The position numbers were made by a program, and so were the translations under genes. The notes under the pieces were generated by a model. It did no database searches, was not told where the DNA came from, and saw only the letters and a list, made by a program, of their open reading frames with translations. From Paracidovorax konjaci (GTDB lineage: Bacteria; Pseudomonadota; Gammaproteobacteria; Burkholderiales; Burkholderiaceae_C), in assembly GCF_900112675.1 (NCBI RefSeq), contig NZ_FOMQ01000003.1, positions 62,001 to 126,000 of the forward strand: 64,000 bases of DNA, in the 5' to 3' direction. Below, piece by piece: positions 55,193-64,000 of the stretch (within the stretch, counting starts at the first letter, position 1; each line of letters begins with the position of its first letter).

Positions 55193-56722
55193 ATGAAACT
55201 CCTGCACATCCTGGGCCTTGCAAGCGTCCTCTGGCTCACCGGTTGCGCCGCTCCCGGCACTGCGACCAAGGACGCACCCGCCTCTCCGACGACCGGCACC
55301 GCCACCAGCACCCCGCCGCTTTTCCCGGCCGGGCCCTTGCGGCCAATCACGGCAGTGGACGCCAGCCACTTCAGCGTGGCCTCGCTGGCTGCGCCGGCCG
55401 ATCTGTGGGACCGCATGCGGCGCGGCTTCTCCATGCCCGACCTGGATCAGGACCTCGTGCGCGACCGCGAACTCTGGTACGCCAGCCGGCCCGACTATAT
55501 GCAGCGCATGACCGAGCGTTCCAGCAAGTACCTGTTCCATATCGTCGAGGAGCTGGAGCTGCGCGGCATGCCGACCGAGCTGGCCCTGCTTCCCTATATC
55601 GAAAGCGCCTTCAACCCCATGGCGGTTTCCAGCGCCAAGGCGGTGGGGATGTGGCAGTTCATGCCCGCCACCGGCAGCGACTACCAGCTCAAGCAGAACG
55701 CTTTCCGCGACGATCGCCGCGACGTGCTCGCCTCCACGCGGGCCGCGCTCGACTACCTGCAGAGGCTCTACGGCATGTTCGGCGACTGGCACCTCGCACT
55801 GGCGGCTTACAACTGGGGCGAAGGCAATGTGAGCCGGGCGATTGCCCGCAACCAGAAACAGGGGCTGGGAACGAGCTACACCGACCTGAACATGCCGGCG
55901 GAAACGCGCATGTACGTGCCCAAGCTGCAGGCCGTCAAGAACATCGTTGCCAACCCCGAGCGGTTCAACACCGAACTGCCGCTGATCGAAAACCACCCCT
56001 ATTTCCAGACGGTGGACATCACGCGCGACATCGATGTGTCCCTGGTGGCCAGCCTCGCCGGCGTGCGTGAGGAAGACTTCCGCGCGCTCAATCCCTCGCT
56101 GCACAAGCCCATCATCCTCGCGGCCGGCATGCCGCAGATCCTGCTGCCCTGGGACAACGCCCAGGTGTTCCGCAAGAACCTGGAAGCCTACACGGAAGGC
56201 CAGTATGCGAGCTGGACGGTATGGAGCGTGCCGACGACCATGAGCGTGTCGGCAGCCGCGCAGCGTGTGGGCATGAGCGAGGCCGACCTGCGCAGTGTGA
56301 ACAAGATCCCGCCCCGCATGCTCATCAAGGCGGGTTCGGCACTCATGGTGCCCCGCAACACCGCCACGCAGGCGGACGTGCCCGGACAGGTGGCCGACAA
56401 CGGCCAGGTGGCGTTCACGCCCGAAACCGTGACGCGCCGCACCATGGTGAAAGCGGGCAAGCGCGAGTCCGTGTCGACCATCGCTCGCCGCTACAAGGTG
56501 ACCACGGCCGACGTGGCCACCTGGAACGACGTGAAGGCCACGGCGTCCTTCAAGGTGGGAGAGCAGGTGGTGGTGTACCTGCCGGTGCGCATGGCGGCAG
56601 GCCCTTCGACCTCTGGACGCAGCAGCAAGCAAGCCGCTCCCGCCAGGAGCAATGCGAAGAAGGCGGCAGCGCCCGCGCCTTCGCGCAAGGGCGGCACACC
56701 GTCGCGCGTGAAGAAGCGCTGA
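55193..56722 (+). CDS. MltD-like lytic transglycosylase with LysM
   Basis: A 509-residue outer-membrane lipoprotein that cleaves peptidoglycan. Signal peptide ends in the lipobox LTGC. The SLT domain includes LALLPYIESAFNPMAVSSAK with the catalytic Glu, and GMWQFMPATGSDY. At least one LysM-like region follows (KAGKRESVSTIARRYKV), and an earlier degenerate one is at about residues 330-390. The C-terminus is Ser/Ala/Lys-rich. It starts 4 bp after gloB, so they are cotranscribed. Confidence 0.9.
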   Translation: MKLLHILGLASVLWLTGCAAPGTATKDAPASPTTGTATSTPPLFPAGPLRPITAVDASHFSVASLAAPADLWDRMRRGFSMPDLDQDLVRDRELWYASRPDYMQRMTERSSKYLFHIVEELELRGMPTELALLPYIESAFNPMAVSSAKAVGMWQFMPATGSDYQLKQNAFRDDRRDVLASTRAALDYLQRLYGMFGDWHLALAAYNWGEGNVSRAIARNQKQGLGTSYTDLNMPAETRMYVPKLQAVKNIVANPERFNTELPLIENHPYFQTVDITRDIDVSLVASLAGVREEDFRALNPSLHKPIILAAGMPQILLPWDNAQVFRKNLEAYTEGQYASWTVWSVPTTMSVSAAAQRVGMSEADLRSVNKIPPRMLIKAGSALMVPRNTATQADVPGQVADNGQVAFTPETVTRRTMVKAGKRESVSTIARRYKVTTADVATWNDVKATASFKVGEQVVVYLPVRMAAGPSTSGRSSKQAAPARSNAKKAAAPAPSRKGGTPSRVKKR

Positions 56723-56822
56723 AGACCAGGGAAGCGGCACGGCGGTGCCTTCGCACTGCCATTGCACCGCCGGGCCGGGAGAAAGGCGCAGCAACGGCAG
56801 CGCCGCCTTTCTCCCTCCGCGG

Positions 56823-56975
56823 TCAGAGCCGCAGCGAATGCATGCCGAACAGACCGAGCAGGCCGATCACGATCAGGTAGAGCGCCACGATGATGTTGAG
56901 CAGTCGCGGCATGACCAGAATGAGAATGCCTGCGATCAGGGCCACGAGCGGGCCGATGCTGAGGTTCAGCGTCAT
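56823..56975 (-). CDS. DUF3096 small membrane protein
   Basis: A 50-residue protein of the DUF3096 type: two hydrophobic helices, MTLNLSIGPLVALIAGILIL and LLNIIVALYLIVIGLLGLFG, with little else. Such proteins are common in proteobacteria and lack known function. Its start lies well inside the 473-bp gap between two larger genes, so it has its own transcript. Confidence 0.75.
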   Translation of the reverse strand: MTLNLSIGPLVALIAGILILVMPRLLNIIVALYLIVIGLLGLFGMHSLRL

Positions 56976-57195
56976 GGAAAACGTCCTTGGTGGGTGGATG
57001 GCTGAGTAGCTACCGAACTGCACTCGCTGCAGCTCCGCTGCGCGGGAGCCTTGACGCGCAGTGGCACGGACTCTACCGCCCCGCCCTGGGCAAGCCCTGT
57101 CGGACCATGGCGCCACTTGTGCCGAAGTGCCCGGGCGAGGGACTGCCGTACCGGCTGTCCTGCTGACTCGGAGCTACCGCATCGGGGTTGGCGCG

Positions 57196-58257
57196 TCAGG
57201 CGTTGAACTTCGCCTTGGCCTTGCGTGCGTACTCGTTGGTATAGGTGCGCCCGAGTTCCACCTTGGACGCGGCCAACTCCGGCCGCAGCCGGGCCAGTGT
57301 ACGCAGGGCCGTGGCGGGCCCGTCGTCGGGCATCAGGCCGTCGGGCGAGAAGGTGTCGCGCACCTTGTGGAAAGCAGCCAGATAGGTCCCTCGGTCGCCG
57401 AGCAGGTAGTCCTGGGGCACCACACGCATGAGATCGGCCGCACTCGCCGTCTGCAACCACTTGAGCGCATGGACCATCGCATGGACCAGGGCCTGCGAGG
57501 CAGCGGGCTGCTGCTGTACGAAGGTCCGGGGCGCATACAGGCTCGCAGCCGGCATCGTGCCCCCGAACAGGTCTTGGGTGCCTTTCAGCGTGCGCGTATC
57601 GCACAGCAGGCGGACCTCGCCGCGCTGCTCCAGCACACTCACGACCGGATCGGCATGGCACAGCGCATGGACGTGCCCCTGGCGCAGCGCGGCCAAAGCG
57701 CCAGCACCCGACGCACCGACACCGACGAAGGAGATGCCCTCCAGCGACGCCCCGTTCTGCGAGAGCACCATCTGCGCCACCAGATGGGTGGACGAACCGG
57801 GCGCGGTCACCCCGACGCGCAGGCCTTTGAAACTCTGCACGCTGCGCACCGGCCACGACCGGGCCGATGCCGCGAAAGCCAGTTGGGGCGCACGGCCCTG
57901 CAGCATCAATGCGATGTAGGTCTGCCCCTGCAACTGCATGCGCAGCGTGTGGTCGTAGGCACCGGAGCACACGTCGGCCGAACCCTGCTGGACCGCCTGC
58001 AGGGCCAGTGCACCGCCAGCGTAATCCTGCACCGACACCTCCAGCCCTTCCGCACGGAAGAACCCCAGCTCCTGCGCGACGGTGAGAGGGAGGTGGTAGA
58101 GCAAGCCCATGCCTCCGACCGCCACGCGCACCCGCCCATTCCCCGATGCGGTGAAGGGCGGAGCAATGGCGCTTGCCGTGCCGCAAGCCAGCCCCCCGAG
58201 CGGAAGGGACATGGCCATCGCGGCAAAGCGGCGACGATCGACGGAAGGCGGTCTCAT
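57196..58257 (-). CDS. ABC transporter solute-binding protein, SsuA/TauA-like
   Basis: A 353-residue periplasmic binding protein of the NMT1/TauA type for sulfonates, nitrate or pyrimidine-like ligands. Twin-Arg-like signal DRRRFAAMAMSLPLGG precedes a hydrophobic stretch. VRVAVGGMGLLYHLPLTVAQ and FFRAEGLEVSVQDYAGG are family features. No permease or ATPase gene is adjacent, so its partner genes are elsewhere. Ligand unknown. Confidence 0.85.
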   Translation of the reverse strand: MRPPSVDRRRFAAMAMSLPLGGLACGTASAIAPPFTASGNGRVRVAVGGMGLLYHLPLTVAQELGFFRAEGLEVSVQDYAGGALALQAVQQGSADVCSGAYDHTLRMQLQGQTYIALMLQGRAPQLAFAASARSWPVRSVQSFKGLRVGVTAPGSSTHLVAQMVLSQNGASLEGISFVGVGASGAGALAALRQGHVHALCHADPVVSVLEQRGEVRLLCDTRTLKGTQDLFGGTMPAASLYAPRTFVQQQPAASQALVHAMVHALKWLQTASAADLMRVVPQDYLLGDRGTYLAAFHKVRDTFSPDGLMPDDGPATALRTLARLRPELAASKVELGRTYTNEYARKAKAKFNA

Positions 58258-58344
58258 GGAAGAAAGGATGCAACGAATGCTGCAGTGCAGCAATCCTGCC
58301 TCAAAAAGCCCCACACGGGCACCGGGGACAATCCCTGTAGCCGT

Positions 58345-58373
58345 AAAAAATACGGCGCCCGGGGAGGCGCCGT
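58345..58373 (-). terminator. Terminator after the MAPEG gene
   Basis: On the minus strand: stem ACGGCGCC/GGCGCCGT with loop TCCCCG, followed by ATTTTTT. It ends transcription of the gene at 58439-58843. Confidence 0.85.
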
Positions 58374-58438
58374 TCCAGATGGCAGGGGTTCGAAAAGAAA
58401 TGGGTGGGCAGGGCCTGCACACGCAGGCACAGGCGCTG

Positions 58439-58843
58439 CTACCGGTACCCGAGAAAGAAAATGGCGGTGTTCACCGCGAAACCGGCCAGCCACACCGCGC
58501 TGCGCACCGTGGGCATGTCCGAAACGTACATCAGCACGTAGAAGCCCCGCAGCATCACGAAGGCCAGGGCCAGCAGGTCGAGCAGGGTCTGGCCGGCACC
58601 CAACTGGTGCGCCACGATCACTGCCCCGATGAAGAAAGGCAGGCTCTCGAAGGTATTGGCCTGTGCCGCGAGGGCGCGTGCGCGCCAGTCCCCCTGCTTC
58701 GCGGCCCACCCCCTCGGGTCATGGTTGTCCTTGCCCTGGAAGCTGCCGCGCTTGGCCACGAAAGCACACGCGATCGGCATGAGCACCATCGCGAAAACGC
58801 ACCAATACGCCACGGTGAAACGCACGATGTGCAGGGAATTCAT
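58439..58843 (-). CDS. MAPEG-family membrane protein
   Basis: A 134-residue membrane protein of the MAPEG group (eicosanoid and glutathione metabolism in eukaryotes; unknown in bacteria). Four hydrophobic helices and the segment RALAAQANTFESLPFFIGA, with the conserved N-x-x-E-S/N-L-P, support it. It lies between the solute-binding protein and recR genes and has its own terminator. Confidence 0.85.
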   Translation of the reverse strand: MNSLHIVRFTVAYWCVFAMVLMPIACAFVAKRGSFQGKDNHDPRGWAAKQGDWRARALAAQANTFESLPFFIGAVIVAHQLGAGQTLLDLLALAFVMLRGFYVLMYVSDMPTVRSAVWLAGFAVNTAIFFLGYR

Positions 58844-58908
58844 GTCACAGCTTTCATATGCCTGGAGCCCGCGTGCCGGGCTTTTCAAGCTATCAATTGT
58901 ATAGCTGG

Positions 58909-59508
58909 CTAACGCCGGTCGACGAGCGCGTGGGCGATGGTGCCGAGGTCCACGTACTCCAGTTCGCTGCCCACAGGCACGCCCCGCGCCAGGCGTGTGA
59001 CGTGCACCCCGCGTGCCTTGAGGACTTCGCCAAGGGCATGCGCGGTCGCCTCGCCCTCGGCCGTGAAATTGGTGGCGAGAATCACTTCCTGGACCACGCC
59101 GTCGCAGGCGCGCTCCAGCAGTTTTCCGAAGCCGATGTCCTTCGGGCCCACGCCATCCAGTGGCGACAGCCGGCCCATGAGCACGAAATACAGCCCCCTG
59201 AAGGCCCCCGTCCGCTCCAGCGCCGCCTGATCGGCCGGCGTTTCCACCACCGCCAGGCGCGATGCGTCGCGCGAAGGATCCAGGCAGGTCGCGCACACCT
59301 CGCCTTCGGTGAACGTGTGGCAGCGCACGCAGTGCCGCACCGACGAGGCCGCCTCATGCAGCGCGCGGGAGAGCAATTGGGCGCCCTCGCGGTCGTGCTG
59401 CAGCAGATGGAACGCCATGCGCTGGGCCGACTTCACGCCCACGCCCGGCAACCGGCGCAGCGCCTGAACCAGGCTGTCGAGGGAATGCATGTCAGAGGCG
59501 GAAGCCAT
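58909..59508 (-). CDS. recR: Recombination protein RecR
   Basis: A 199-residue RecR that loads RecA with RecO. The N-terminal [20 protein letters not shown] is the helix-hairpin-helix, [16 protein letters not shown] the zinc finger, and [20 protein letters not shown] starts the Toprim domain. The start could be the ATG at 59508 or at 59490. It is the last of the dnaX-ybaB-recR run, 93 bp after ybaB. Confidence 0.95.
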   Translation of the reverse strand: MASASDMHSLDSLVQALRRLPGVGVKSAQRMAFHLLQHDREGAQLLSRALHEAASSVRHCVRCHTFTEGEVCATCLDPSRDASRLAVVETPADQAALERTGAFRGLYFVLMGRLSPLDGVGPKDIGFGKLLERACDGVVQEVILATNFTAEGEATAHALGEVLKARGVHVTRLARGVPVGSELEYVDLGTIAHALVDRR

Positions 59509-59601
59509 GGCGGAAAGCCCGAAGGAGGGAAAACACAGGGGTGGGATGCCAGGCCCCGCCATCAGGCCCGGCAGGTGTGCGAGCGGGGCCCGGGGCCAAG
59601 G

Positions 59602-59934
59602 TCAGAAAGGGAACTTCATGCCGGGCGGCAGGCCCGGCATGCCGGAGGTGATCTTGCCCATCTTTTCCTGGGAGGTTTCCTCGGCCTTGCGAACGGCCGC
59701 GTTGAAAGCGGCCGCAACGAGATCCTCGAGCATGTCCTTGTCGTCCGCCAGCAGGCTGGGGTCGATCGTCACCCGCTTCACGTCGTGCTTGCAGGTCATC
59801 AGCACCTTGACGAGACCCGCGCCGGATTCGCCTTCCACCTCGATGTTGGCCAGTTCGTCCTGGGCCTTTTTCAGGTTGTCCTGCATGGCCTGCGCCTGCT
59901 TCATGAGGCCGGCGAGTTGTCCTTTGTTGAACAT
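59602..59934 (-). CDS. YbaB/EbfC nucleoid-associated protein
   Basis: A 110-residue DNA-binding protein of the YbaB family. It starts [20 protein letters not shown] and has [20 protein letters not shown], as members do. It forms dimers and binds DNA with low specificity. In most bacteria it lies between dnaX and recR, as here. The C-terminal Met/Gly/Pro-rich tail is usual. Confidence 0.95.
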   Translation of the reverse strand: MFNKGQLAGLMKQAQAMQDNLKKAQDELANIEVEGESGAGLVKVLMTCKHDVKRVTIDPSLLADDKDMLEDLVAAAFNAAVRKAEETSQEKMGKITSGMPGLPPGMKFPF

Positions 59935-60040
59935 GTACGGTTTCCTTTTCTTTCTGAGGGGTCGAAGACAAAAGCGAAAGCAGAAATGGGTCAGCGGGCG
60001 GGGGCCGGGCTGCGCCGGCCGCGCTTTGCGGCATCCGGGA

Positions 60041-62005
60041 TCATGCTGGCTTGATGCTGCCGGGCACGATTCTCGCGCCGAAGTCACGCACCAGCGATTG
60101 CACATAGGGGTCGTTTTCCACGATCTCCTGGGCGCGGCGCTGGCGCTCCGCGGCCGCGTGGGCGTTGCGCCGTGCCGGGCTGTCGATCACCACCCCGAGT
60201 TCCACGCTGATCTGCCGGGCGAAGCCTGCCGCCTCCAGGGCAGCGCGGAGCCGCTCACGCGCCACCGGCTGGTTCAGCGACTCGCGCTCTACGCGCAGCA
60301 GCCAGTGATCGGCATCGCGCGCCACCAGCTGCGACTGCAGGGCCAGCTCGCGCACCAGCGCGCCGATGGCCTCTGCCGCAACCAGCTGCATGACCGTGGC
60401 ATGCCACACGTCACCCTCTTCGGTTGGCGTGTAGCGCGCCGATGCGGGCATGGGCCCCGTCGGCGCCACTGGTTGCAGCCGCACGCCAGGCTCGGGGGCC
60501 ACCCGCACCGGAATTGCTACAAATTCAGGAGCAATCTTTTCAATGTTTTCGACGGCATCGGGGCGATTTGGCTTCGATGTCTCCGGTGTTCTGACAGGCA
60601 GGCGAACCACGGCATCGGAGCCCCGGACCGGACTGCCGGCGGGATGGGCAGCAGGCGCCAAAGCCTCCGGCGCCGATGGAGGCGGCACTGCCGAGCGCGC
60701 CGGCTCCTGCACCACCGGTTGATCCTCTTCTGGCCAGGGAGGGGCATCGTCCTGGGCCTGCCGGGAGGCTTCCGCAGCCGGTTCGGCGGCCGCGGTAGCG
60801 GGCATTTGCGCGGGTGGCGCCGCTACCGGATCGCGGGTAGACCGCTCAAGGGGCGATGGAAGTGTTTTTTTTTCCGCCGAAGACACACCGCCTTCCGCTG
60901 ACGGCTTGAATGCCAGCAACCGCAGCAGCGCCATGGTCAGGGCGGCGTATTCGTCGGGCGCCAGCCCGAGTTCCGCGCGGCCGTGCAGGCAGATGCTGTA
61001 GAGCAATTGGGTTTCGTCCGCCGGCATCGCCGTCGCCAGGCGCGCCGTTTCCGCGGCCTCCGGATCGGACGCGCCCACCGCTTCGGCCATCTGCGGTACC
61101 GCCTGGAGCACCGCCATGCGCTGGAGCACGGCGCTCATCTCTTCGAGCGTGGAGGCAGCGGAGAGCCCGTTGACGCGCAATGCCTCGGAAGTCTCGACCA
61201 CCGTGCGGCCGTCGCCCCGGGCCAGCGCTTCGATGAGGCGGAACACGTAGGACCGGTCCACGCTGCCCAGCATCTGGCGTACGCCGGCCTCCTGCAACTG
61301 GCCGCTGCCGAAGGCGATGGCCTGGTCGGTCAGCGACAGCGCGTCGCGCATGGATCCCCGGGCAGCGCGCGACAACAGGCGAAGCGCCTGGGGTTCGGCA
61401 GGCACGTTCTCCTGGACCAGCACCTTCGTGAGGTGGTCGAGCACCGTCTCCGGCGCCATCGGCCGCAGATTGAACTGCAGACAGCGCGAAAGCACCGTGA
61501 CGGGCACCTTTTGCGGATCGGTCGTGGCCAGCACGAATTTCAGGTATTCGGGCGGCTCTTCGAGCGTCTTGAGCATCGCGTTGAATGCGGTGTTCGTGAG
61601 CATGTGCACTTCATCGATCATGAAGACCTTGAAGCGGCCCTGCACCGGCTTGTATACGGCCTGCTCCAGCAGCCCCTGGACCTCGTCCACGCCGCGGTTG
61701 GACGCGGCATCCAGCTCGGTGTAATCCACGAAGCGGCCGGCATCGATGTCGGTGCAGGCCTGGCAGACCCCGCAGGGGGTTGCAGTGATGTTGCCCTGCC
61801 CGTCCGGGCCCTGGCAGTTGAGCGACTTGGCCAGGATGCGCGACACGGTGGTCTTCCCCACGCCGCGGGTTCCCGTGAAAAGGTAGGCGTGGTGCAAACG
61901 CTGCTGGGTGAGGGCATTCGAGAGCGCCTGTACCACGTGCTCCTGTCCCACCATTTCGGAGAAATTGCGTGGACGGTACTTGCGGGCGAGCACGAGATAG
62001 GACAT
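60041..62005 (-). CDS. dnaX: DNA polymerase III subunits tau and gamma
   Basis: A 654-residue clamp-loader subunit. The AAA+ domain carries Walker A in [13 protein letters not shown], a zinc module in CGVCQAC, DEVH as Walker B and the sensor region. Domains III to V follow; from about residue 378 a Pro/Ala-rich linker leads to the tau C-terminus, which binds DnaB and the polymerase. An A9 run at residues 374-377 can produce a shorter product of about 386 residues by slippage, comparable to gamma. A palindromic repeat resembling those in gaps seems to lie within the linker near 60515. Confidence 0.95.
   Translation of the reverse strand: MSYLVLARKYRPRNFSEMVGQEHVVQALSNALTQQRLHHAYLFTGTRGVGKTTVSRILAKSLNCQGPDGQGNITATPCGVCQACTDIDAGRFVDYTELDAASNRGVDEVQGLLEQAVYKPVQGRFKVFMIDEVHMLTNTAFNAMLKTLEEPPEYLKFVLATTDPQKVPVTVLSRCLQFNLRPMAPETVLDHLTKVLVQENVPAEPQALRLLSRAARGSMRDALSLTDQAIAFGSGQLQEAGVRQMLGSVDRSYVFRLIEALARGDGRTVVETSEALRVNGLSAASTLEEMSAVLQRMAVLQAVPQMAEAVGASDPEAAETARLATAMPADETQLLYSICLHGRAELGLAPDEYAALTMALLRLLAFKPSAEGGVSSAEKKTLPSPLERSTRDPVAAPPAQMPATAAAEPAAEASRQAQDDAPPWPEEDQPVVQEPARSAVPPPSAPEALAPAAHPAGSPVRGSDAVVRLPVRTPETSKPNRPDAVENIEKIAPEFVAIPVRVAPEPGVRLQPVAPTGPMPASARYTPTEEGDVWHATVMQLVAAEAIGALVRELALQSQLVARDADHWLLRVERESLNQPVARERLRAALEAAGFARQISVELGVVIDSPARRNAHAAAERQRRAQEIVENDPYVQSLVRDFGARIVPGSIKPA
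60865..60873 (-). other. A9 slippery run in dnaX
   Basis: On the coding strand, GCG GAA AAA AAA ACA. One extra A (transcript slippage) or a -1 ribosomal shift leads to K-N-T-S-I-A-P and a stop at 60848-60846, five codons on, giving a gamma-sized protein. A +1 change also meets an early stop. Confidence 0.6.
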
Positions 62006-62134
62006 CTGCGGGATTCTACGGGGGGCGAACGCCCTGACGGTGCTCATCCGTTCCCTTAGCATGCAAGAGCCCTCCGGCGCCACGTACCTCCACGGGCCGC
62101 CGCGGATCGGCAAAGACCTCCGTAGGACTCGTCC

Positions 62135-63754
62135 ATGACCACCGCACACCGGCCTTCTATGGGCATCTCCCGGCGCCTGGGCCTTCTCATCGGCTGCGCC
62201 CTGCTCGGCATCGCACTCATCACGGTCATCCTTCTCGCTTCCGAGAAGGATTTGATCATGGAGGAGCGCAAGAACAGCGTCCGCCAGAACGTGGAAGCCG
62301 CCCACAGCCTTGTCGCGCATTACCACGCGCTCTCCACGCAGGGCAAGCTCACCGACGCCCAGGCACGCCAGATGGCCCAGGACAGCCTGCGCTCGATGCG
62401 CTACAGCGGCAATGAATATTTCTGGATCAACGACATGCAACCCGTCATGGTGATGCACCCGATCCGGCCCGAACTGGAGGGCAAGAATCTCTCGGAGAAC
62501 AAGGACCCTACCGGTCTGCGCCTTTTCGTGGCCTTCGTCGATGCGGTCAAGCGCCAGGGCGCGGATTTCGTTCTCTACATGTGGCCCAAGCCAGGAAGCA
62601 CGGACCCGGTGCTCAAAGTTTCCTACGTCAAGGGATTCGCCCCGTGGAACTGGGTCGTGGGTTCGGGCGTGTACGTGGACACGGTGGCATCCACCGTCAA
62701 TGCACGCATCTTGAAGTTCGGACTGGCTGCGCTCGCACTGGCAGTGGCGTTGCTGGGCGTGGGCCTGCTGCTGGCACGCGGACTGCTTCGAGACCTGGGC
62801 GGGGAGCCCGGAGAAGCCACCGACATCAGCAGCCGCATGGCCGCGGGCGATCTTTCCATGCACATTCCACTGAAGCCGGCCGACCGCTCCAGCCTGCTGC
62901 ATGGCATGGAGCGCATGCGCCAGAGCATCGCCCACATCGTGGGCGAAGTCCGCACCAGCACCCAGTCCATCGCCAACGCATCCGCAGAGATCGCTGCGGG
63001 CAACCATGACCTGTCCGCGCGCACCGAGCAACAGGCCAGTTCGCTCCAGCAGACCGCGGCGTCCATGGAGCAACTCACCAGCACCGTGCGACAGAATGCG
63101 GAGCATGCCCGCCATGCCGCGGGGCTGGCACGCACGGCCTCGGAAGTGGCCCAGCGCGGCGGCGCGGTGGTGAGCCAGGTCGTGACCACCATGGGCGATG
63201 TGAACGCATCGTCGCGCCGGATCGTCGACATCATCGGCGTGATCGATTCCATCGCCTTCCAGACGAACATCCTGGCGCTCAACGCCGCCGTGGAAGCCGC
63301 CCGCGCGGGCGAGCAGGGCCGGGGTTTCGCTGTCGTCGCGGCGGAAGTGCGCGGCCTTGCCCACCGCTCGGCCGCTGCCGCCAAGGAGATCAAGCAGTTG
63401 ATCGATACGTCGGTCCAGCAGGTGGGAGAAGGCTCCCGGCTCGTGGACCAGGCCGGCAGCACGATGGCCGAGGTGGTGGACAGCGTCCGGCAGGTTGCAG
63501 GCCTCATCCAGGACATCGCCACGGCCAACCATGAACAGTCCTCGGGCATCGACCAGATCAATGTGGCCGTGACCCACATGGACCAGGCCACTCAGCAGAA
63601 CGCTGCCCTGGTGGAGGAAGCGGCGGCGGCGGCCCAATCCCTCACGGCACAGGCGGCCAAACTCGAGCAGTTGGTGGACGTGTTCAAGATCACCGGAGCC
63701 GTACCCGGGAATTTGGCCGGGGACCCTCCAGGCATTGGGTACAATCGCCGCTGA
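62135..63754 (+). CDS. Methyl-accepting chemotaxis protein
   Basis: A 539-residue chemoreceptor. Helix 1 is at about residues 14-35, then a periplasmic single-Cache domain (sCache_2 type; [20 protein letters not shown], then [10 protein letters not shown]). Helix 2 is [20 protein letters not shown], with HAMP-like segment GDLSMHIPL, then the cytoplasmic signalling hairpin with tip [22 protein letters not shown]-terminal basic tail with no clear CheR/CheB-binding pentapeptide is seen. It reports binding of a small ligand to CheA. Likely ligands are short-chain carboxylates, by analogy only. Confidence 0.95.
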   Translation: MTTAHRPSMGISRRLGLLIGCALLGIALITVILLASEKDLIMEERKNSVRQNVEAAHSLVAHYHALSTQGKLTDAQARQMAQDSLRSMRYSGNEYFWINDMQPVMVMHPIRPELEGKNLSENKDPTGLRLFVAFVDAVKRQGADFVLYMWPKPGSTDPVLKVSYVKGFAPWNWVVGSGVYVDTVASTVNARILKFGLAALALAVALLGVGLLLARGLLRDLGGEPGEATDISSRMAAGDLSMHIPLKPADRSSLLHGMERMRQSIAHIVGEVRTSTQSIANASAEIAAGNHDLSARTEQQASSLQQTAASMEQLTSTVRQNAEHARHAAGLARTASEVAQRGGAVVSQVVTTMGDVNASSRRIVDIIGVIDSIAFQTNILALNAAVEAARAGEQGRGFAVVAAEVRGLAHRSAAAAKEIKQLIDTSVQQVGEGSRLVDQAGSTMAEVVDSVRQVAGLIQDIATANHEQSSGIDQINVAVTHMDQATQQNAALVEEAAAAAQSLTAQAAKLEQLVDVFKITGAVPGNLAGDPPGIGYNRR

Positions 63755-63846
63755 CGGGCCTCCCCGCATGGGGAAGCGGCCAACCGGGTCAGGTGGGGAA
63801 CCAAGCAGCCCTAACCGTGGAGCCAGTGCCGGGGGTAAGGCTCGTC
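63753..63846 (+). ncRNA. ffs: 4.5S signal recognition particle RNA
   Basis: The 94-base segment has the conserved apical part GGTCAGGTGGGGAACCAAGC (the SRP RNA core, with the symmetric and asymmetric loops) and closing ends GACGGGCCT/AGGCTCGTC. It works with Ffh to target membrane proteins. The -10 box TACAAT is at 63740-63745, inside the end of the chemoreceptor gene. No gene is seen between it and the window end. Confidence 0.9.
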
Positions 63847-64000
63847 AACTTCTTCTTTCGCAGGCCCGTGGCATCCGCCACGCGCGCAGGCAGCATGGAG
63901 CGAAATGGATATTTCGCCTCCCCGATTCCACAGACTCTCACCCCTCCGGCGTGGCCCTGCCGGCCGCGCCGAAGTGCATGCCGGTCACACCCGCATGGGC

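Overview
The window is about 70% GC for most of its length and its gene content fits a betaproteobacterium of the Comamonadaceae, most likely Acidovorax or a close relative. Supporting signs are the SOS cassette imuA-imuB-dnaE2, adjacent soluble and membrane pyrophosphatases, the dnaX-ybaB-recR cluster and the style of short palindromic intergenic repeats. The assignment is by gene family and sequence style, not by any database match.

Bases 1-6264 are chromosomal: a partial MFS transporter with a divergent LysR regulator, a scrap of a quinone oxidoreductase gene, an LLM-class flavin monooxygenase, and a cysteine dioxygenase followed by a protein of four tandem rhodanese domains.

Bases 6265-21607 are an AT-rich genomic island inserted in the 5' part of a tRNA-Gly(CCC) gene. 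A 22-bp direct repeat of the tRNA 5' end bounds it, and a tyrosine recombinase sits at its right end. It carries a ColE2-type plasmid replication protein with an origin-like region downstream, so it looks like an integrated plasmid. Cargo includes an H-NS-like protein, a glycine-rich membrane protein followed by a small membrane protein (possible toxin and immunity pair), a membrane-anchored coiled-coil protein, a caspase-fold protease with His and Cys dyad, a metalloprotease lipoprotein divergent from an XRE repressor, a trypsin-like protease, a peptide-repeat protein, a methyltransferase stub and several small unknown proteins. At least four cargo genes are visibly broken. A recurring GCACC/GGTGC hairpin terminator punctuates the island.

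Bases 21661-64000 are chromosomal again. In order: a MarR-controlled drug exporter and thioesterase; a pseudouridine synthase; an AsmA protein; the SOS mutasome cassette with a LexA box; an HD-GYP protein; ppa and hppA; an M20 peptidase; an Mpo1-like protein; a Crp-type regulator; an aldehyde dehydrogenase; a ZIP transporter; a Mn-type superoxide dismutase with a Fur-like box; a LodA/LodB quinoprotein oxidase pair; an SDR; molybdenum cofactor genes moaA, mobA and moeA; a thioredoxin; rnhA; a methyltransferase and gloB whose start codons overlap; an MltD-like transglycosylase; a solute-binding protein; a MAPEG protein; recR, ybaB and dnaX; a chemoreceptor; and the 4.5S SRP RNA gene.

The most unusual features are the island (5'-end tRNA integration, plasmid replicon, possible defence or toxin cargo), an A9 slippery run in dnaX, and two mutually exclusive stems in the hppA leader.
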